From Mycobacteroides chelonae (GTDB lineage Bacteria; Actinomycetota; Actinomycetes; Mycobacteriales; Mycobacteriaceae): 42,568 nucleotides of DNA. Each line of letters starts with the position of its first letter. Within the stretch, counting starts at the first letter, position 1. Shown in pieces: positions 1-9,540 of the stretch. The notes under the pieces are model-generated. The model did not search any database. It was not told where the DNA came from and worked only from the letters and a program-made list of their open reading frames with translations. The DNA is taken from positions 1 to 42,568 of the forward strand of contig JACHLF010000014.1 of assembly GCA_014204435.1 (NCBI GenBank), read 5' to 3'. Position numbers and translations under genes: made by a program.

Positions 1-95
1 GCCTGCGAAATCGTCGAACGCATCAACGCCGTCTTGGCACCAAACGTGCCCTCAGCGGCCACCAACGCCGGAATATGCGCATCAAGCAAACTCAT
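1..95 (-). CDS. esxG: EsxG, ESX-3 WXG100 secreted protein (partial, N-terminus only)
   Basis: The first 31 codons of a gene that runs off the left edge, beginning MSLLDAHIPALVA. This is nearly the N-terminus of M. tuberculosis EsxG (TB9.8), which begins MSLLDAHIPQLVA. EsxG forms a 1:1 helical heterodimer with EsxH and is exported by ESX-3; the pair is needed for siderophore-mediated iron uptake. The gene is too short here to appear as a long open frame. The start is fixed by family agreement and by a strong ribosome binding site (AAGGAGAGG) 5 bases upstream. It follows PPE4 in the expected ESX-3 order eccA3-eccB3-eccC3-PE5-PPE4-esxG, with a 78-base gap. The WXG motif itself lies outside the window. 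Confidence 0.93.
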   Translation of the reverse strand, partial: MSLLDAHIPALVAAEGTFGAKTALMRSTISQ

Positions 96-100
96 AGGAC

Positions 101-109
101 CCTCTCCTT
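101..109 (-). promoter_or_regulatory. Strong ribosome binding site of esxG
   Basis: On the minus strand this reads AAGGAGAGG, ending 5 bases before the esxG ATG. It is among the best Shine-Dalgarno matches in the window. That fits the need for the small substrate EsxG in larger amounts than the membrane components encoded upstream in the same operon. Confidence 0.7.
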
Positions 110-123
110 ACTCTCTGTTTGTC

Positions 124-147
124 GTTCTTGTTCTTGTTCTCGTTCGT
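124..147 (-). repeat. Hexanucleotide tandem repeat in the PPE4-esxG gap
   Basis: Four copies of GTTCNN on the plus strand (GTTCTT, GTTCTT, GTTCTC, GTTCGT). In the mRNA this is an A-rich GAACAA/GAGAAC-type track upstream of the esxG ribosome binding site. It is the only simple repeat seen in the ESX-3 part. A role in keeping the leader unstructured is inference. Confidence 0.6.
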
Positions 148-173
148 GTACTGCGTCGTGCGTCTGTGGTGGA

Positions 174-1742
174 TCAGGTGCTCGACCCCCTGTCACCGGG
201 CAGCCAGTCCTCGTCCGGCGCTGGCGCAGAAGAGGTTCCGGGGTCGTGTTCGGGATCGGTGCCCCAGGTGGTAGGGAGCATGGGCATGGTCCGGGTTCCG
301 TCCACTGCCTCCGTGGCGGATTCGCGCCCGACAAGACCGGCCGCGCTCGTCGTCGAGGTGGTCCTGGGCACGGTGCCGGCGAATCCCAGCTGCCCGGCTC
401 CGCGGCCCGAAGACCCCACACCTGCGGGCTGGCGGGCGGCCGACTCGGAAAAGTCCGGATCGACCGTTGAGTTCATGTCCATGAACTGGTGTGCCGGGTC
501 CTTGATCCGGGCGCCGCGCTTGCGGCGCGCCCGTGAACGTGACAAGGCTGCGGCCGCGGCGGCCGCGGAGATTCCCGCGGCAGGCGCCTTGGCGCCGCTG
601 CCCTCGTTCAACGTCGGCCCGAACCGCGCCGCGGGCGGATCTTCTCGCGCCGTGTAGACCAGGTATGCCGGAGCTGCGGCAGCTACCGCAGGCGAGGCCG
701 GAGCGGTGGGCGCCGATGCCACACTTGAGCTGCCGCTCAGTGGCGCACCGCCGCCGGGCAGTCCGCCCATCGCAAATGGTTGCTGCTGAGGCGCATTGCG
801 CTCGATCTTGGCAACTTCCGATGCGGGTTCGGGCGCCGGTGCGTCGGCCTCGACCGGTATCGGGTTGATGAGCTGCACCAGTCCGACGAGAAGCAACGGC
901 AGCCACAGCGGCGCGGACAGCATCACACCCCAGAAAGTGAATCCGAAGGGGATGAAGAACGCCTCGTAGGCGATGAAGAACAGCAGCGGTCCCCAAGCCA
1001 CCAGTGCCTCAAGGGGATTGCGCAGGAAGTCTTGCAAGATCTTCTGCAGGGTGCCCACTGGATCGCTGAAGAATTCCTGGATCTGCCGCATCAGCTTGTC
1101 GAAGAAGCTCTCGCTGTCGTCTAATGCGGTACCGGACTCGGCGGCGTGGGCCTGAGCGGCCACGCCGGACATGTCGGCAGCCATGCGGGACATCTCCCCA
1201 CCCGGCGCCATGATCATCGGCGACGGTTCCGTGGGGGCGGTGGCGGCCAACGCCGTACTCGACACGCCTTGGTAGGCACTCATGGTGGTGGCGGCCTGGA
1301 CCCACATCCGGATGTAGTCGGCCTCGTTCAACGCGATAGGAATCGTGTTGATACCGAAGAAATTGGTGGCCAGCAGCACACCGTGGATCATGTGGTTGGC
1401 AGCCAGCTCGGTCAGCGTGGGCATGGCGGCCAACGCCGTGGTGTACCCGGCTGCCGCCGTCTCCTGCAATACCGCGTTGGTGGCGCTCATGGTGCTCTGC
1501 TGCGTCAGCCACGCCAAATATGGCGCATGACTGGCCACGTACTGCATGGCACTGGGCCCCTGCCACGGACCGGCATTGGTGGCGGCCAGCAGCTGGGTCA
1601 ACTCCGTTGCGGCAGTAGCGTACTGCACCGACAGCGTCTGCCATTGCGCGGCAGCCGCCAACAGTGCGCCCGGCCCGGGCCCGGCGCTAAGCAGCGCCGA
1701 ATGCACCTCGGGGGGCGAAGCCATCCAAATCGGAGCCGTCAC
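174..1742 (-). CDS. PPE4: PPE4, ESX-3 PPE-family protein
   Basis: A 522-residue PPE protein; M. tuberculosis PPE4 is about 513. It opens MTAPIWMASPPEVHSALL, with the PPE motif at residues 10-12. The conserved PPE helical domain spans about 1-165 and includes WQGPSA, where the WxG-like motif pairs with the PE partner's YxxxD/E. A phrase shared with PPE4 (NFFGINTIPIALNEADY) lies near 130-145. The middle has two hydrophobic stretches (about 235-300). The rest is Ala/Pro-rich and closes with a GAGQLGFAGT-type segment and PMLPTTWG, as in PPE4. It starts 5 bases after PE5 stops, so the pair is co-translated. PE5-PPE4 is the ESX-3 pair linked to mycobactin-dependent iron use. EspG3, the usual chaperone, lies outside the window. 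Confidence 0.95.
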   Translation of the reverse strand: MTAPIWMASPPEVHSALLSAGPGPGALLAAAAQWQTLSVQYATAATELTQLLAATNAGPWQGPSAMQYVASHAPYLAWLTQQSTMSATNAVLQETAAAGYTTALAAMPTLTELAANHMIHGVLLATNFFGINTIPIALNEADYIRMWVQAATTMSAYQGVSSTALAATAPTEPSPMIMAPGGEMSRMAADMSGVAAQAHAAESGTALDDSESFFDKLMRQIQEFFSDPVGTLQKILQDFLRNPLEALVAWGPLLFFIAYEAFFIPFGFTFWGVMLSAPLWLPLLLVGLVQLINPIPVEADAPAPEPASEVAKIERNAPQQQPFAMGGLPGGGAPLSGSSSVASAPTAPASPAVAAAAPAYLVYTAREDPPAARFGPTLNEGSGAKAPAAGISAAAAAAALSRSRARRKRGARIKDPAHQFMDMNSTVDPDFSESAARQPAGVGSSGRGAGQLGFAGTVPRTTSTTSAAGLVGRESATEAVDGTRTMPMLPTTWGTDPEHDPGTSSAPAPDEDWLPGDRGSST

Positions 1743-1747
1743 CGGAT

Positions 1748-2056
1748 CTAGCCCCGCGCGATCAGGTAGGTCGCCGCCGCCTGCATGTCCCCAGTCGTAT
1801 AGCTGGCAGCGGACTCCGACACACCCAGTGCGGCCCGGCTCAATTCCTCGACGGCGACAGACGCGACACCGGTGTGCTCCACACCGCGAGCACTAAAGCC
1901 CGCGGCGGTCTGCAGCGACACCGGATCGGCGGCCGGCGGCACGACCGCACCGATCACCGGAGCGGCGGCGGCGTGGGCGGCAGCCAACCGTGCGGTCAGT
2001 GCCTCCATCGCCGCACTGGTGGCCATCAAACCTTCCGGAACAACATTCAGATTCAT
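1748..2056 (-). CDS. PE5: PE5, ESX-3 PE-family protein
   Basis: A 102-residue PE protein, so essentially just the PE domain with no C-terminal extension, like M. tuberculosis PE5. It begins MNLNVVPEGL, with the PE dipeptide at 7-8. Shared phrases include EALTARLAAAHA, PPAADPVSLQTAAGFSA and VEHTGV. It is expected to form an antiparallel helical dimer with PPE4 and be exported by ESX-3. The ATG at 2056 overlaps the eccC3 stop by 4 bases (ATGA), so translation is coupled to the ATPase gene upstream. The C-terminal export motif YxxxD/E is visible as YTTGD (residues 86-90). Confidence 0.95.
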   Translation of the reverse strand: MNLNVVPEGLMATSAAMEALTARLAAAHAAAAPVIGAVVPPAADPVSLQTAAGFSARGVEHTGVASVAVEELSRAALGVSESAASYTTGDMQAAATYLIARG

Positions 2057-5000
2057 CGTGGGTACTCCCTTCCCTGAGCAACATGCTCACCGGCGAGTGG
2101 ATTGACGGTCTGTACATATGTCGGGACATCGTTATCGGACAACAGGATTCCGCGGCCCGCGGGCAGTCGTTCGAAACGGTGTCCGCGAATGCGGCCCCCG
2201 TCCTGCGGGCTGCCGCTGAGCATTAGGGTGTGGGCCTGCAGCTCGTGGAAGCGACGCAGCATGGGGTTGGTCATCAAGATGTGACCCGAACCGGTCGCCC
2301 GTGCGGTAATGATCACGCGCAGGCCGAGCTCGCGAGCTTCGGCAAGCAAACCGGTGATCGGATTCCAGGGCCGCTGCCCGATGTACGGGCCGCTGACGGC
2401 CGGTGCGTCGGGGATCTGGTCCACGTCGTCGATGATCAGGTAGTGCCGCTGCGCGGTCACGCCGCGTGACACCCAGTTGTGCAGTTCCTCGGCAGACAAG
2501 CCGGCCGGTGGCCGGCGCTTTTCCAGGAGGACGCCCAGGCCCATCATCGCCGGGGTGATCCGGTCGATGTTGGGGGTGTACTCGTTGTCGGGGAACAACG
2601 GTTCGTCGACAAGATGTAGTCGTCTGTCCAGGACTGTGAACGCCACCTGATCGGGTGCCGAGTGCTCGCGGACGGTACGGATGATGTGCCGCAACAGCAT
2701 CGTCTTGCCGGATCCGCTGTCGCCCAACACCATTAGCAGCGGGTTGTTGGCGAAGTCGAGCGCCACAGGTGCCAGATCCTGCTCGCGCTGACCGATGACA
2801 ACCTGCTCGCGCCCCGGATACAGCGGGCCGATGGCATGGGCCGCCAGGTCTGCCGGCAGCAGACGGACGATGGGTGCTTTGGCTCCTGGGTAGTGCGCGT
2901 TGATCTCTTCGACGGCCTTGACGTCCGATTCCGCGAACAGGAAGTGTTCGGCCTGCATCGTCAAACCGCGACCCGGCTGATCGTGCGGAACACTGTCGGC
3001 GGGGCGGCGCAGCGCGCCCGGTACCCGCACATTGCTGTCGGTCGAGTCGTGCAGCTTGAGCTCGAGGCGAAGTCCCAGGGAATCACGCATCGCCAGCGGC
3101 ACCTCGATCCAGTTCGGCGTCGTGATCACCACGTGGATGCCATACGACAATCCGGTATTGGCGAGCTCGGTGAGCCTGGCCAGCAACGGGTTGCGGGTAT
3201 TGAACTGATCGGTGTTGTCGCGGCTGAACGCATACAGGTTGTCCACCAGCAGGAAGGTCTCGCCGTAGCCGTCGTCCAGTGTCCGATCGCTGTCCCGCAG
3301 CGCGCGCAGCTGACTTACCGAGGTGATGCCGCGATCGCGGCATAGGCGCTGGCGGTACGCCAGCAGCTGCTCCAGCTCGCCGAAGGTACGTCGGATGCGC
3401 TCGGGCTCCAGGGCGCTGGCGACACTGCCGACGTGAGCGAGCCCGTCGAGAGCGTGCAACTGTCCGCCGCCGTAGTCGATGCAGTAGAACGTGACATCGC
3501 GAGGGGAGTGCAGCGCCGCTGCCGACAGCATGAAGGTCTGCAGCGCCGTTGACTTCCCGGACTTCGGGCCGCCGTGAATGATCACGTTTCCGGCAGACGA
3601 GGTCGCATCGAAGATCAGCGGATCGCGGCGCATCTGGAACGGCTTGTCGATCTCGCCGAGTGGCCAACGTAGCTGGCGCGCCGGGATTCCGGTCTGGCTT
3701 AGCACGTTCGCCAATGGAATCGCGGTGTCCAGCGGCGGCAGCCACAGCGCCGGCGCGCGCGGGCCCACCTTGGACAGCTGATCGCCGACGGTCGAGACCA
3801 GCTTGCGGGCCGGCTGCCGTGGTCGGTCGGATTCGCCCTTGACGATCACCGTGGTGGGGTCGGCGGCCACCGGTAGCGCAGTGAACTGCTTGGGTTGCGG
3901 GGTGGCGTGGATCTCCACGCTGGTGGTGGTCGACGGTGGTTCGTACATACCGTCGACATAGGTGCTGCGGAACTTGATGGGTATCGCACCCGGTGCGGGC
4001 ACCAGGAAGCCAACGCCCTTGTGGTCCTTGCCCGATTCGATGTGATAGGCGTCCTCGGTCCCGATGATCTGCCGGGATGCACTCGGGCTGGCCACCTTCA
4101 GACCGATGCGATACGAGGTGTTCTTGTCGATGTCCTTGATCTTGCCGACGTCTAGGGTCTGCGAAGCGAACAGAATATGGATGCGGAACGAGCGGCCCTT
4201 GCGCGCGACGTAGTCGAACAGCTCGGCGTACTCGGGATGGTCCTGGAGCATCAGTGTGAATTCGTCGGCCACTACGAAGAGCGTGGGGATCGGCGGCAGG
4301 TCGTGACCGGCGGCGATAGCTTCCTCATACTCGCGGACTGAGTTGAAGGCACTGCCCTGCACATCACGGCCGGTTTGCTTCAGCAGATTCTCGCGGCGGG
4401 CAACCTCTCCGCGCAACGTGTCGGCGAAACGATCTGCCAGCGAACGCTTTTCGGCCATATTCGAGATCACGGCGACAACCTGCGGGAAGTCGCGGAAGAT
4501 ATCGGCCCCGGCCTCGCCCTTGAAGTCTGCGTAGATGACGATCAGGCGGTCGGCGGAGTGGGTCGTCAAGAGCGACAACAGGATCGACATCAGCGTCTGG
4601 GACTTGCCCGACCCTGTCATACCGATCATCAGACCGTGCGGGCCCATGCCACCCTCGGCCTCGTCCTTGAGATCGAACATCAGCGGTTCGCCCGAGGATG
4701 TCACGCCGATGGGCACCCGCAGCTCCTCGTCGCGGGAACGCGGCGACCAGAGTGCGGGAACATCCAACTGAGACGCGTCCTCGATGCCGAGCAGGGAGGT
4801 GAACGTCGCGCCGCCGGTGGCAGCAGAACGCAGCCCCGGATGGGTCGGGTTGGAGTCCCAGCGGGAGAGCCGACGGGACACGTGGGAGGCGGTTCCGACC
4901 GTGATCTGGTCTGCCTCGTCAATGTACGGCTGCCAATCGTTGCCATTCCACCGGGCAATACGTGCGCTCACGCCGTTCCGGCTGACCTGCAGCACAGGGC

Positions 5001-6102
5001 GTTCGGGGTTCAGGTAATCGGGAAGCTTGAAGAACCCCGCCAAGCCTTCCGAATCTTCGTGGCCGCCAACCCGCTGGATGACGGTGACACCGTCGAGGCC
5101 GGTTGCCGGGATGGGTGAATTGACGCCATTCAGATCGTATGTCGGATCGTCCAGGATGATCAGCACGTGCTTGTGCGTTCCGGCCTCGGTTCCGAAGAGC
5201 GCGCGCTCGGCCAGTGCGGGCTTGAGCGCCTCGAAGAGTTCGGCACCGGTGCGGCGCAGGTAGCGCGCGGGCCCGACGCCGTCGAACTCGCCGCTGATGT
5301 CCACGTGCGGAAGCCACTTGAGCCACGACCATTCGGCATCTTCGACGCTGGGGCCGGCCATCGCCACGGTCAGCAGCGTCGGATCGTGGAAGGTGGTGGC
5401 CTGCGTCACCCACGAGCGGATGGCGGCGCGACTGACGTCGTCATCGCCGAGCACGGTGATGCGCGAGACCTTGTTCAGGTCGATCCCGAGCGGAGCGCTG
5501 CGCACGGTGCGCTGCGTGTCCAACAGTCCACGTAATGCGCTGTGGCTCACAGGTTCTAGGTCGATTTCGTCGGCGATGTCCTTGACCCGGACCGGGCTGG
5601 AGAGCGGAACGTCATGGCGTCCCGCGCGCACGATCAAGTAGTCGTCGTCATCGGGATCCCGCTCCCATTGGCGACGGGTGCCCGGGACAGTGGTCAGCTC
5701 CTCGGGATCCGGATGCGACCACTCCAGGGCCTTGCGCTGCTGCGCGGCGTGGGTGCGCAGGTTCTCGCGCACCACCGACAGATACCGCAGGTAGTCGCCG
5801 CGCTCGGCGTCGACCTCCTCGGTGCGGACCTTGTCATTGCCATTTCGCATGAATGCGGTGGCCGCCAACAAGAGCACGAAGGGGAAGAACAGCGTGGTCG
5901 GTGAGATGACGCGCATGCCTGTGGCGAACAGCGCGACCACCATGCCGACGATCAGGACCACGATCACCACGGGCATGGCGCGCCGTAGGAACGACGGCGG
6001 TACCACCCGGGGCAGCTGCGGAGGCGCCTCGACGGTCACCGTGGCATCGGGTATCGCCGGGGGCGCTACACGCCGATGGGGTTCGAAGATGAGACGGCTC
6101 AA
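2053..6102 (-). CDS. eccC3: EccC3, FtsK/SpoIIIE-type ATPase of ESX-3
   Basis: A 1349-residue membrane-anchored motor ATPase; M. tuberculosis EccC3 is about 1330. Two transmembrane helices lie at about 40-85. Three P-loop ATPase domains follow, with Walker A sites GMTGSGKS (about 494-501), GGPKSGKS (about 844-851) and GDSGSGKT (about 1127-1134). The first domain has a good Walker B (LFVVADEF, about 608-615). Domain 2 has LLVDN, lacking the acidic residue after Asp, as is usual for regulatory EccC domains. EccC recognises Esx/PE substrates and drives secretion. The stop overlaps the PE5 start and the start overlaps the eccB3 stop, each by 4 bases. Confidence 0.96.
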   Translation of the reverse strand: MSRLIFEPHRRVAPPAIPDATVTVEAPPQLPRVVPPSFLRRAMPVVIVVLIVGMVVALFATGMRVISPTTLFFPFVLLLAATAFMRNGNDKVRTEEVDAERGDYLRYLSVVRENLRTHAAQQRKALEWSHPDPEELTTVPGTRRQWERDPDDDDYLIVRAGRHDVPLSSPVRVKDIADEIDLEPVSHSALRGLLDTQRTVRSAPLGIDLNKVSRITVLGDDDVSRAAIRSWVTQATTFHDPTLLTVAMAGPSVEDAEWSWLKWLPHVDISGEFDGVGPARYLRRTGAELFEALKPALAERALFGTEAGTHKHVLIILDDPTYDLNGVNSPIPATGLDGVTVIQRVGGHEDSEGLAGFFKLPDYLNPERPVLQVSRNGVSARIARWNGNDWQPYIDEADQITVGTASHVSRRLSRWDSNPTHPGLRSAATGGATFTSLLGIEDASQLDVPALWSPRSRDEELRVPIGVTSSGEPLMFDLKDEAEGGMGPHGLMIGMTGSGKSQTLMSILLSLLTTHSADRLIVIYADFKGEAGADIFRDFPQVVAVISNMAEKRSLADRFADTLRGEVARRENLLKQTGRDVQGSAFNSVREYEEAIAAGHDLPPIPTLFVVADEFTLMLQDHPEYAELFDYVARKGRSFRIHILFASQTLDVGKIKDIDKNTSYRIGLKVASPSASRQIIGTEDAYHIESGKDHKGVGFLVPAPGAIPIKFRSTYVDGMYEPPSTTTSVEIHATPQPKQFTALPVAADPTTVIVKGESDRPRQPARKLVSTVGDQLSKVGPRAPALWLPPLDTAIPLANVLSQTGIPARQLRWPLGEIDKPFQMRRDPLIFDATSSAGNVIIHGGPKSGKSTALQTFMLSAAALHSPRDVTFYCIDYGGGQLHALDGLAHVGSVASALEPERIRRTFGELEQLLAYRQRLCRDRGITSVSQLRALRDSDRTLDDGYGETFLLVDNLYAFSRDNTDQFNTRNPLLARLTELANTGLSYGIHVVITTPNWIEVPLAMRDSLGLRLELKLHDSTDSNVRVPGALRRPADSVPHDQPGRGLTMQAEHFLFAESDVKAVEEINAHYPGAKAPIVRLLPADLAAHAIGPLYPGREQVVIGQREQDLAPVALDFANNPLLMVLGDSGSGKTMLLRHIIRTVREHSAPDQVAFTVLDRRLHLVDEPLFPDNEYTPNIDRITPAMMGLGVLLEKRRPPAGLSAEELHNWVSRGVTAQRHYLIIDDVDQIPDAPAVSGPYIGQRPWNPITGLLAEARELGLRVIITARATGSGHILMTNPMLRRFHELQAHTLMLSGSPQDGGRIRGHRFERLPAGRGILLSDNDVPTYVQTVNPLAGEHVAQGREYPR

Positions 6103-7670
6103 CGGGACTCCTGTGCCTGAGCAGATGGGTAGTCGGTCTGGATACGCATGGCCGGTAGATCACTCGGGGCCAGGCTGTCGTGCGACAGCAGGGCGTCGGC
6201 GCGTGAAAGCGACGGCCCGGACGCGAACAGATCCAGAATCGATGAGGGGATGGTCAGCGCCGGCTTGGGCAGGCCGAGTGCCTCAAGGGTCTTGTCTCCG
6301 TCGGCCTCGGTGTCGATGCCATAGCGGACGCCGGTATCGGATATCCACTGATATCCGCCGCGGCCGCTCGGCTGCACCAGGTATCCGACACCGGGGGTGA
6401 CAGCGACCCGGGTTGGGGTGGCGGCGGGGGAGATCAGCTGCACGGTGTGTACCGAATCCGAGAGAGGCAGAACCGAACCCGCGAGCAAGGACCACGACTC
6501 CGAGGCGGCATCGGCCGTCCTGGTGAACCGTGTACACAGCACGGGATCCTCGTGGGCGGCCAGTGGCTTCACGGCAGCGCTGGGGAAGATCCGGGTATCG
6601 ATGGCCGACGCCGGCGAGGGCGTCGGCAGATGCGCGATCTGGTCCGCCGTCAACCGCGGCGGTTGCTCCAGCCCATAGGAATTGGCATTGCGCAGCGCCG
6701 ACGCAATCACGGGTGAAACCTGCTGTACGCCATCGGCAAGCACCACGTAGTGCACTGGCGTGTTGTCGGTCGAGTAGCTGACCAACACCGAGCCGACGGG
6801 CGCCGCGACCGGTAGAGGATATGCCGTAGGCGACCCGGCACCGGCGATAGCGGGAACCACGAGTGCCGGGGCTTCGGGGATGGCGTTGAGCAGACGGGTC
6901 GTCACCGGACGCACAGCGGGTGGCGCGGTGAAGCCCAGGGCACTGGTGACGGCGACGTCCCCGAGGTTGAGTGCGCTGCGCTTCCCGTCCCACAACAGCC
7001 ACGTGCCGGACTCGCTCGACACCACGGCAGCACGGTCGCGGGGGAGATCGGCGGCCTTGTCGCCGCTGGTGTCCAGCGCTCCGGCGATCACGGTGACGGC
7101 ACGGTTCGCCGCGTCGTTTTGGCTGGATTCGCATACCGCCCAGGCGGCGTCGGCGCTTTTGGCCTGGACCATGCGTTCCGGGGCGCCAGGAATGCCGATC
7201 AGGTTGCCGCGCGGAAACTTATCGAGCTCGGCACTTTTGACCATCGTCGGGTCCACGGCCTTGCCTGCGATCAGACGGGCCGAGGTGAGGTTGAGCACCG
7301 GGTGCAGGTTGTCACCCACCCGTACGTAGAGCGCGGCGGTGGACCGGTCTGCCAGCACCGGATCGGTTCCGGCGATACCGGAGGGTCGCATCAGGCTCAG
7401 CAGAAAGCACCCGGTGATACCGGTGATCACGATGACAGCACCCATGCCGAATGCGCGGGATTGGGTGCGCAGCGGGTCCACGAGCATGCGGGCATCGTGC
7501 AGCGCCACACCGGACGCGATGCGCCGCATGACGAATCGCCACCCGGTCACCTGGTGGCCGGTGGCGAACCCGCGCCGGTACTTCAGCGGCTCGGGACTCT
7601 CGCTGATCGGGGTGCGTGATGCGAACGCCCGACGCTCGTAATTGGGGTTGTTCTCTCGGTTGTCGCTCAT
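6099..7670 (-). CDS. eccB3: EccB3, ESX-3 core membrane protein
   Basis: A 523-residue protein; M. tuberculosis EccB3 is about 538. A cytoplasmic N-terminus of about 70 residues is followed by one transmembrane helix (FGMGAVIVITGITGCFLLSL, about 74-93). The rest is a large periplasmic domain with the repeated fold of EccB; family phrases include LYVRVGDNLHPVLNLTSARL and PRGNLIGIPGAP. EccB, EccC, EccD and EccE form the hexameric inner membrane channel. The start overlaps the eccA3 stop by 4 bases and the stop overlaps the eccC3 start by 4 bases. EccD3, MycP3 and EccE3 would lie beyond the left edge. Confidence 0.95.
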   Translation of the reverse strand: MSDNRENNPNYERRAFASRTPISESPEPLKYRRGFATGHQVTGWRFVMRRIASGVALHDARMLVDPLRTQSRAFGMGAVIVITGITGCFLLSLMRPSGIAGTDPVLADRSTAALYVRVGDNLHPVLNLTSARLIAGKAVDPTMVKSAELDKFPRGNLIGIPGAPERMVQAKSADAAWAVCESSQNDAANRAVTVIAGALDTSGDKAADLPRDRAAVVSSESGTWLLWDGKRSALNLGDVAVTSALGFTAPPAVRPVTTRLLNAIPEAPALVVPAIAGAGSPTAYPLPVAAPVGSVLVSYSTDNTPVHYVVLADGVQQVSPVIASALRNANSYGLEQPPRLTADQIAHLPTPSPASAIDTRIFPSAAVKPLAAHEDPVLCTRFTRTADAASESWSLLAGSVLPLSDSVHTVQLISPAATPTRVAVTPGVGYLVQPSGRGGYQWISDTGVRYGIDTEADGDKTLEALGLPKPALTIPSSILDLFASGPSLSRADALLSHDSLAPSDLPAMRIQTDYPSAQAQESR

Positions 7671-9529
7671 TTCTTGACCAACGCCCCCGAGGCCGACAGT
7701 CCGAGGCCGCTGACGATGGCCTCGACCGAGGCCTGTACATCCTCGACCGTGACGGTCATGAGGTCGTCGTCGCTGAACTCTTCGGCGCCCGAATTGTCAA
7801 GGCGGTGTTCACGTTCCTCCTCGGAGCGTTCGACGACGTTACGTACGAAGCGGCCGTTGCCGGCGACGTCTATGCTGCGGCGCGCGATGCCCCGGGTGTC
7901 CGGTGCCTCTGCGGCACACATCGCCGAGAAGGCGGTGAGCAGTTCGGCGGCGGCACCCTCGTTGAACCGGCTGTCGCGCACGGATGCCATCGCGGAGGCG
8001 ATCTCGACGAGCTCGGACGGTGCGTACGAAGGGAATTCGATGGACCGTGTGAAACGAGAGCGCAGACCCTCGTTGGTGTCCAGGAACTGGTCCAACTCGG
8101 CGCGGTATCCGGCGACGATCACGACCAGACGGTCGCGGTCGTTCTCCATCCGGGCGAGCAGGGTGTCGATGGCGACCAGACCGAAGTCGTTCTTGGCGCC
8201 GGTGGACACCAGGGCGTACGCCTCGTCGAGGAACAGCACGCCGTCCAGCGCGCTGTCGATGACGGCATTGGTCTTGGCTTCGGTCTCACCGATGTGCTGA
8301 CCGATGAGGTCGGCACGGTGTACCTCGCGAACGTTTTCACGCTTCAGAAGTCCCAAACCGCAATAAATTTTGGCCACCACGCGAGCGATGGTGGTCTTAC
8401 CCGTGCCGGGAGGACCGGCGAATACCAGGTGGTGCGTGCGATGACCAACGGCCAGTCCGCGCTCCTGACGCCGCAATGCCATGGCGACGGAGCTCTTGAG
8501 CCGGGAGACCTGGTCCTTCACCTGTTCCAGACCGATGAACTCGCTGAGCTGCTGCTCGGCTTCGGCCAGCAGGATCGCCTTGCGCTCGTGGGCCTCGGGA
8601 TCGATGAAATCTTCTTCGGTGGGCTCGGTTTCGGGATTCCAGGGATCGGTACGCGCGGCGATGCGTGCTGCGGTCGTGGTGTGCAGACCCACGCTCGGAT
8701 CGGTGAGCGCATGCTCGATCTCGGCATTCTCCGGATTGGCCGCGTAGAGGTCCTGCAAGACCTCGGTGGCGGTTTCCTCGTCGCCATGGTGGCGCAGGTT
8801 TAGCGCCTTGGCCAAGGCGCCGTCGGTGGCGGCCACTTTGATTGGGCCACTGGGATCTTCGAGATAGGACAGGGCGGGATTGACCATGCCGAGCTTGGCC
8901 AGCGCGACGCCCAGGGTGATCCGCACGGCGTGCGACGTGGTGGGGTCCAGCGACGCATCGGTGACAACCGGCGTCAGCAGTGTGACGACATCGGACCAAC
9001 GCTCGGCCCGGTTCTGCATGGCGGCGGCGACCCACCGCGCGTTGAACCACTCGGGGCGACGTTCGGTCACGGCGGTGATCAGCTCGTCGGCCTTGGCATA
9101 GTCGCCCTTGTCCACGAGGGCGGCGGCGTAGGCGAGGTGGTAGTCGTCGGGGCCGCCGGCGCGGAACTCCAGATACAGCCCGGTGTCATAGGCAAAGGTG
9201 AGATCGCCCGGATTCAGGTTCACCGCGTGCTGAAGATGTCCGGCGGTGGCTGCCGTCTCGGAGATCGCTTCCAGGACGTCGATGGTGGCGCCGCCGGAGG
9301 CGGCCAGACCGACCCAGACATCACAGTGATCCTGAGCCGCCCGGCACAGCGATGTGAAGCCGTAGCGCGCTGCCGGTAAGTCTGCGGGACGTCGCCTGTC
9401 GTTGACAGAGAGACCAAGAGCCCGGCAGCAGGTTGCGAATCGGCTCTCCAATTCGGGGTCGATGCGGGCCGGCGCCGCCTTATCGGCCGCCACCCACCCT
9501 CGCTGACCAACTCGTTCACGAATGTCCAC
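7667..9529 (-). CDS. eccA3: EccA3, CbxX/CfqX-type AAA+ ATPase of ESX-3
   Basis: A 620-residue cytosolic AAA+ protein; M. tuberculosis EccA3 is about 631. The N-terminal half (about 25-300) is a TPR-like helical domain thought to contact substrates and EspG. The C-terminal half is AAA+, with Walker A GPPGTGKT (372-379), Walker B GVLFLDEAY (about 430-438) and sensor/arginine-finger segment SRFTR. It is thought to recycle EspG-PE-PPE complexes. The start used is GTG at 9529, preceded by GAAGGG. The codon directly before it is an in-frame TAA that ends a small upstream frame. This is the first gene of the operon, and iron boxes lie about 290-370 bases upstream. Confidence 0.93.
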   Translation of the reverse strand: MDIRERVGQRGWVAADKAAPARIDPELESRFATCCRALGLSVNDRRRPADLPAARYGFTSLCRAAQDHCDVWVGLAASGGATIDVLEAISETAATAGHLQHAVNLNPGDLTFAYDTGLYLEFRAGGPDDYHLAYAAALVDKGDYAKADELITAVTERRPEWFNARWVAAAMQNRAERWSDVVTLLTPVVTDASLDPTTSHAVRITLGVALAKLGMVNPALSYLEDPSGPIKVAATDGALAKALNLRHHGDEETATEVLQDLYAANPENAEIEHALTDPSVGLHTTTAARIAARTDPWNPETEPTEEDFIDPEAHERKAILLAEAEQQLSEFIGLEQVKDQVSRLKSSVAMALRRQERGLAVGHRTHHLVFAGPPGTGKTTIARVVAKIYCGLGLLKRENVREVHRADLIGQHIGETEAKTNAVIDSALDGVLFLDEAYALVSTGAKNDFGLVAIDTLLARMENDRDRLVVIVAGYRAELDQFLDTNEGLRSRFTRSIEFPSYAPSELVEIASAMASVRDSRFNEGAAAELLTAFSAMCAAEAPDTRGIARRSIDVAGNGRFVRNVVERSEEEREHRLDNSGAEEFSDDDLMTVTVEDVQASVEAIVSGLGLSASGALVKK

Positions 9530-9540
9530 TTACAGCCCTT
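9504..9540 (-). repeat. Direct repeat copy 1, over the eccA3 start
   Basis: On the plus strand it begins TGACCAACTCGTTCACGAAT and matches imperfectly the stretch starting at 9750 (TGACTAACTCGTTCGCGAGT). It covers the eccA3 start codon and ribosome binding site. The two copies are 246 bases apart, a multiple of three. Confidence 0.55.

Noticed and set aside
7674..8803. Long open frames on the plus strand opposite eccA3
   Set aside because: Shadow frames caused by high G/C codon use. The minus strand encodes an unambiguous EccA3 with Walker motifs.
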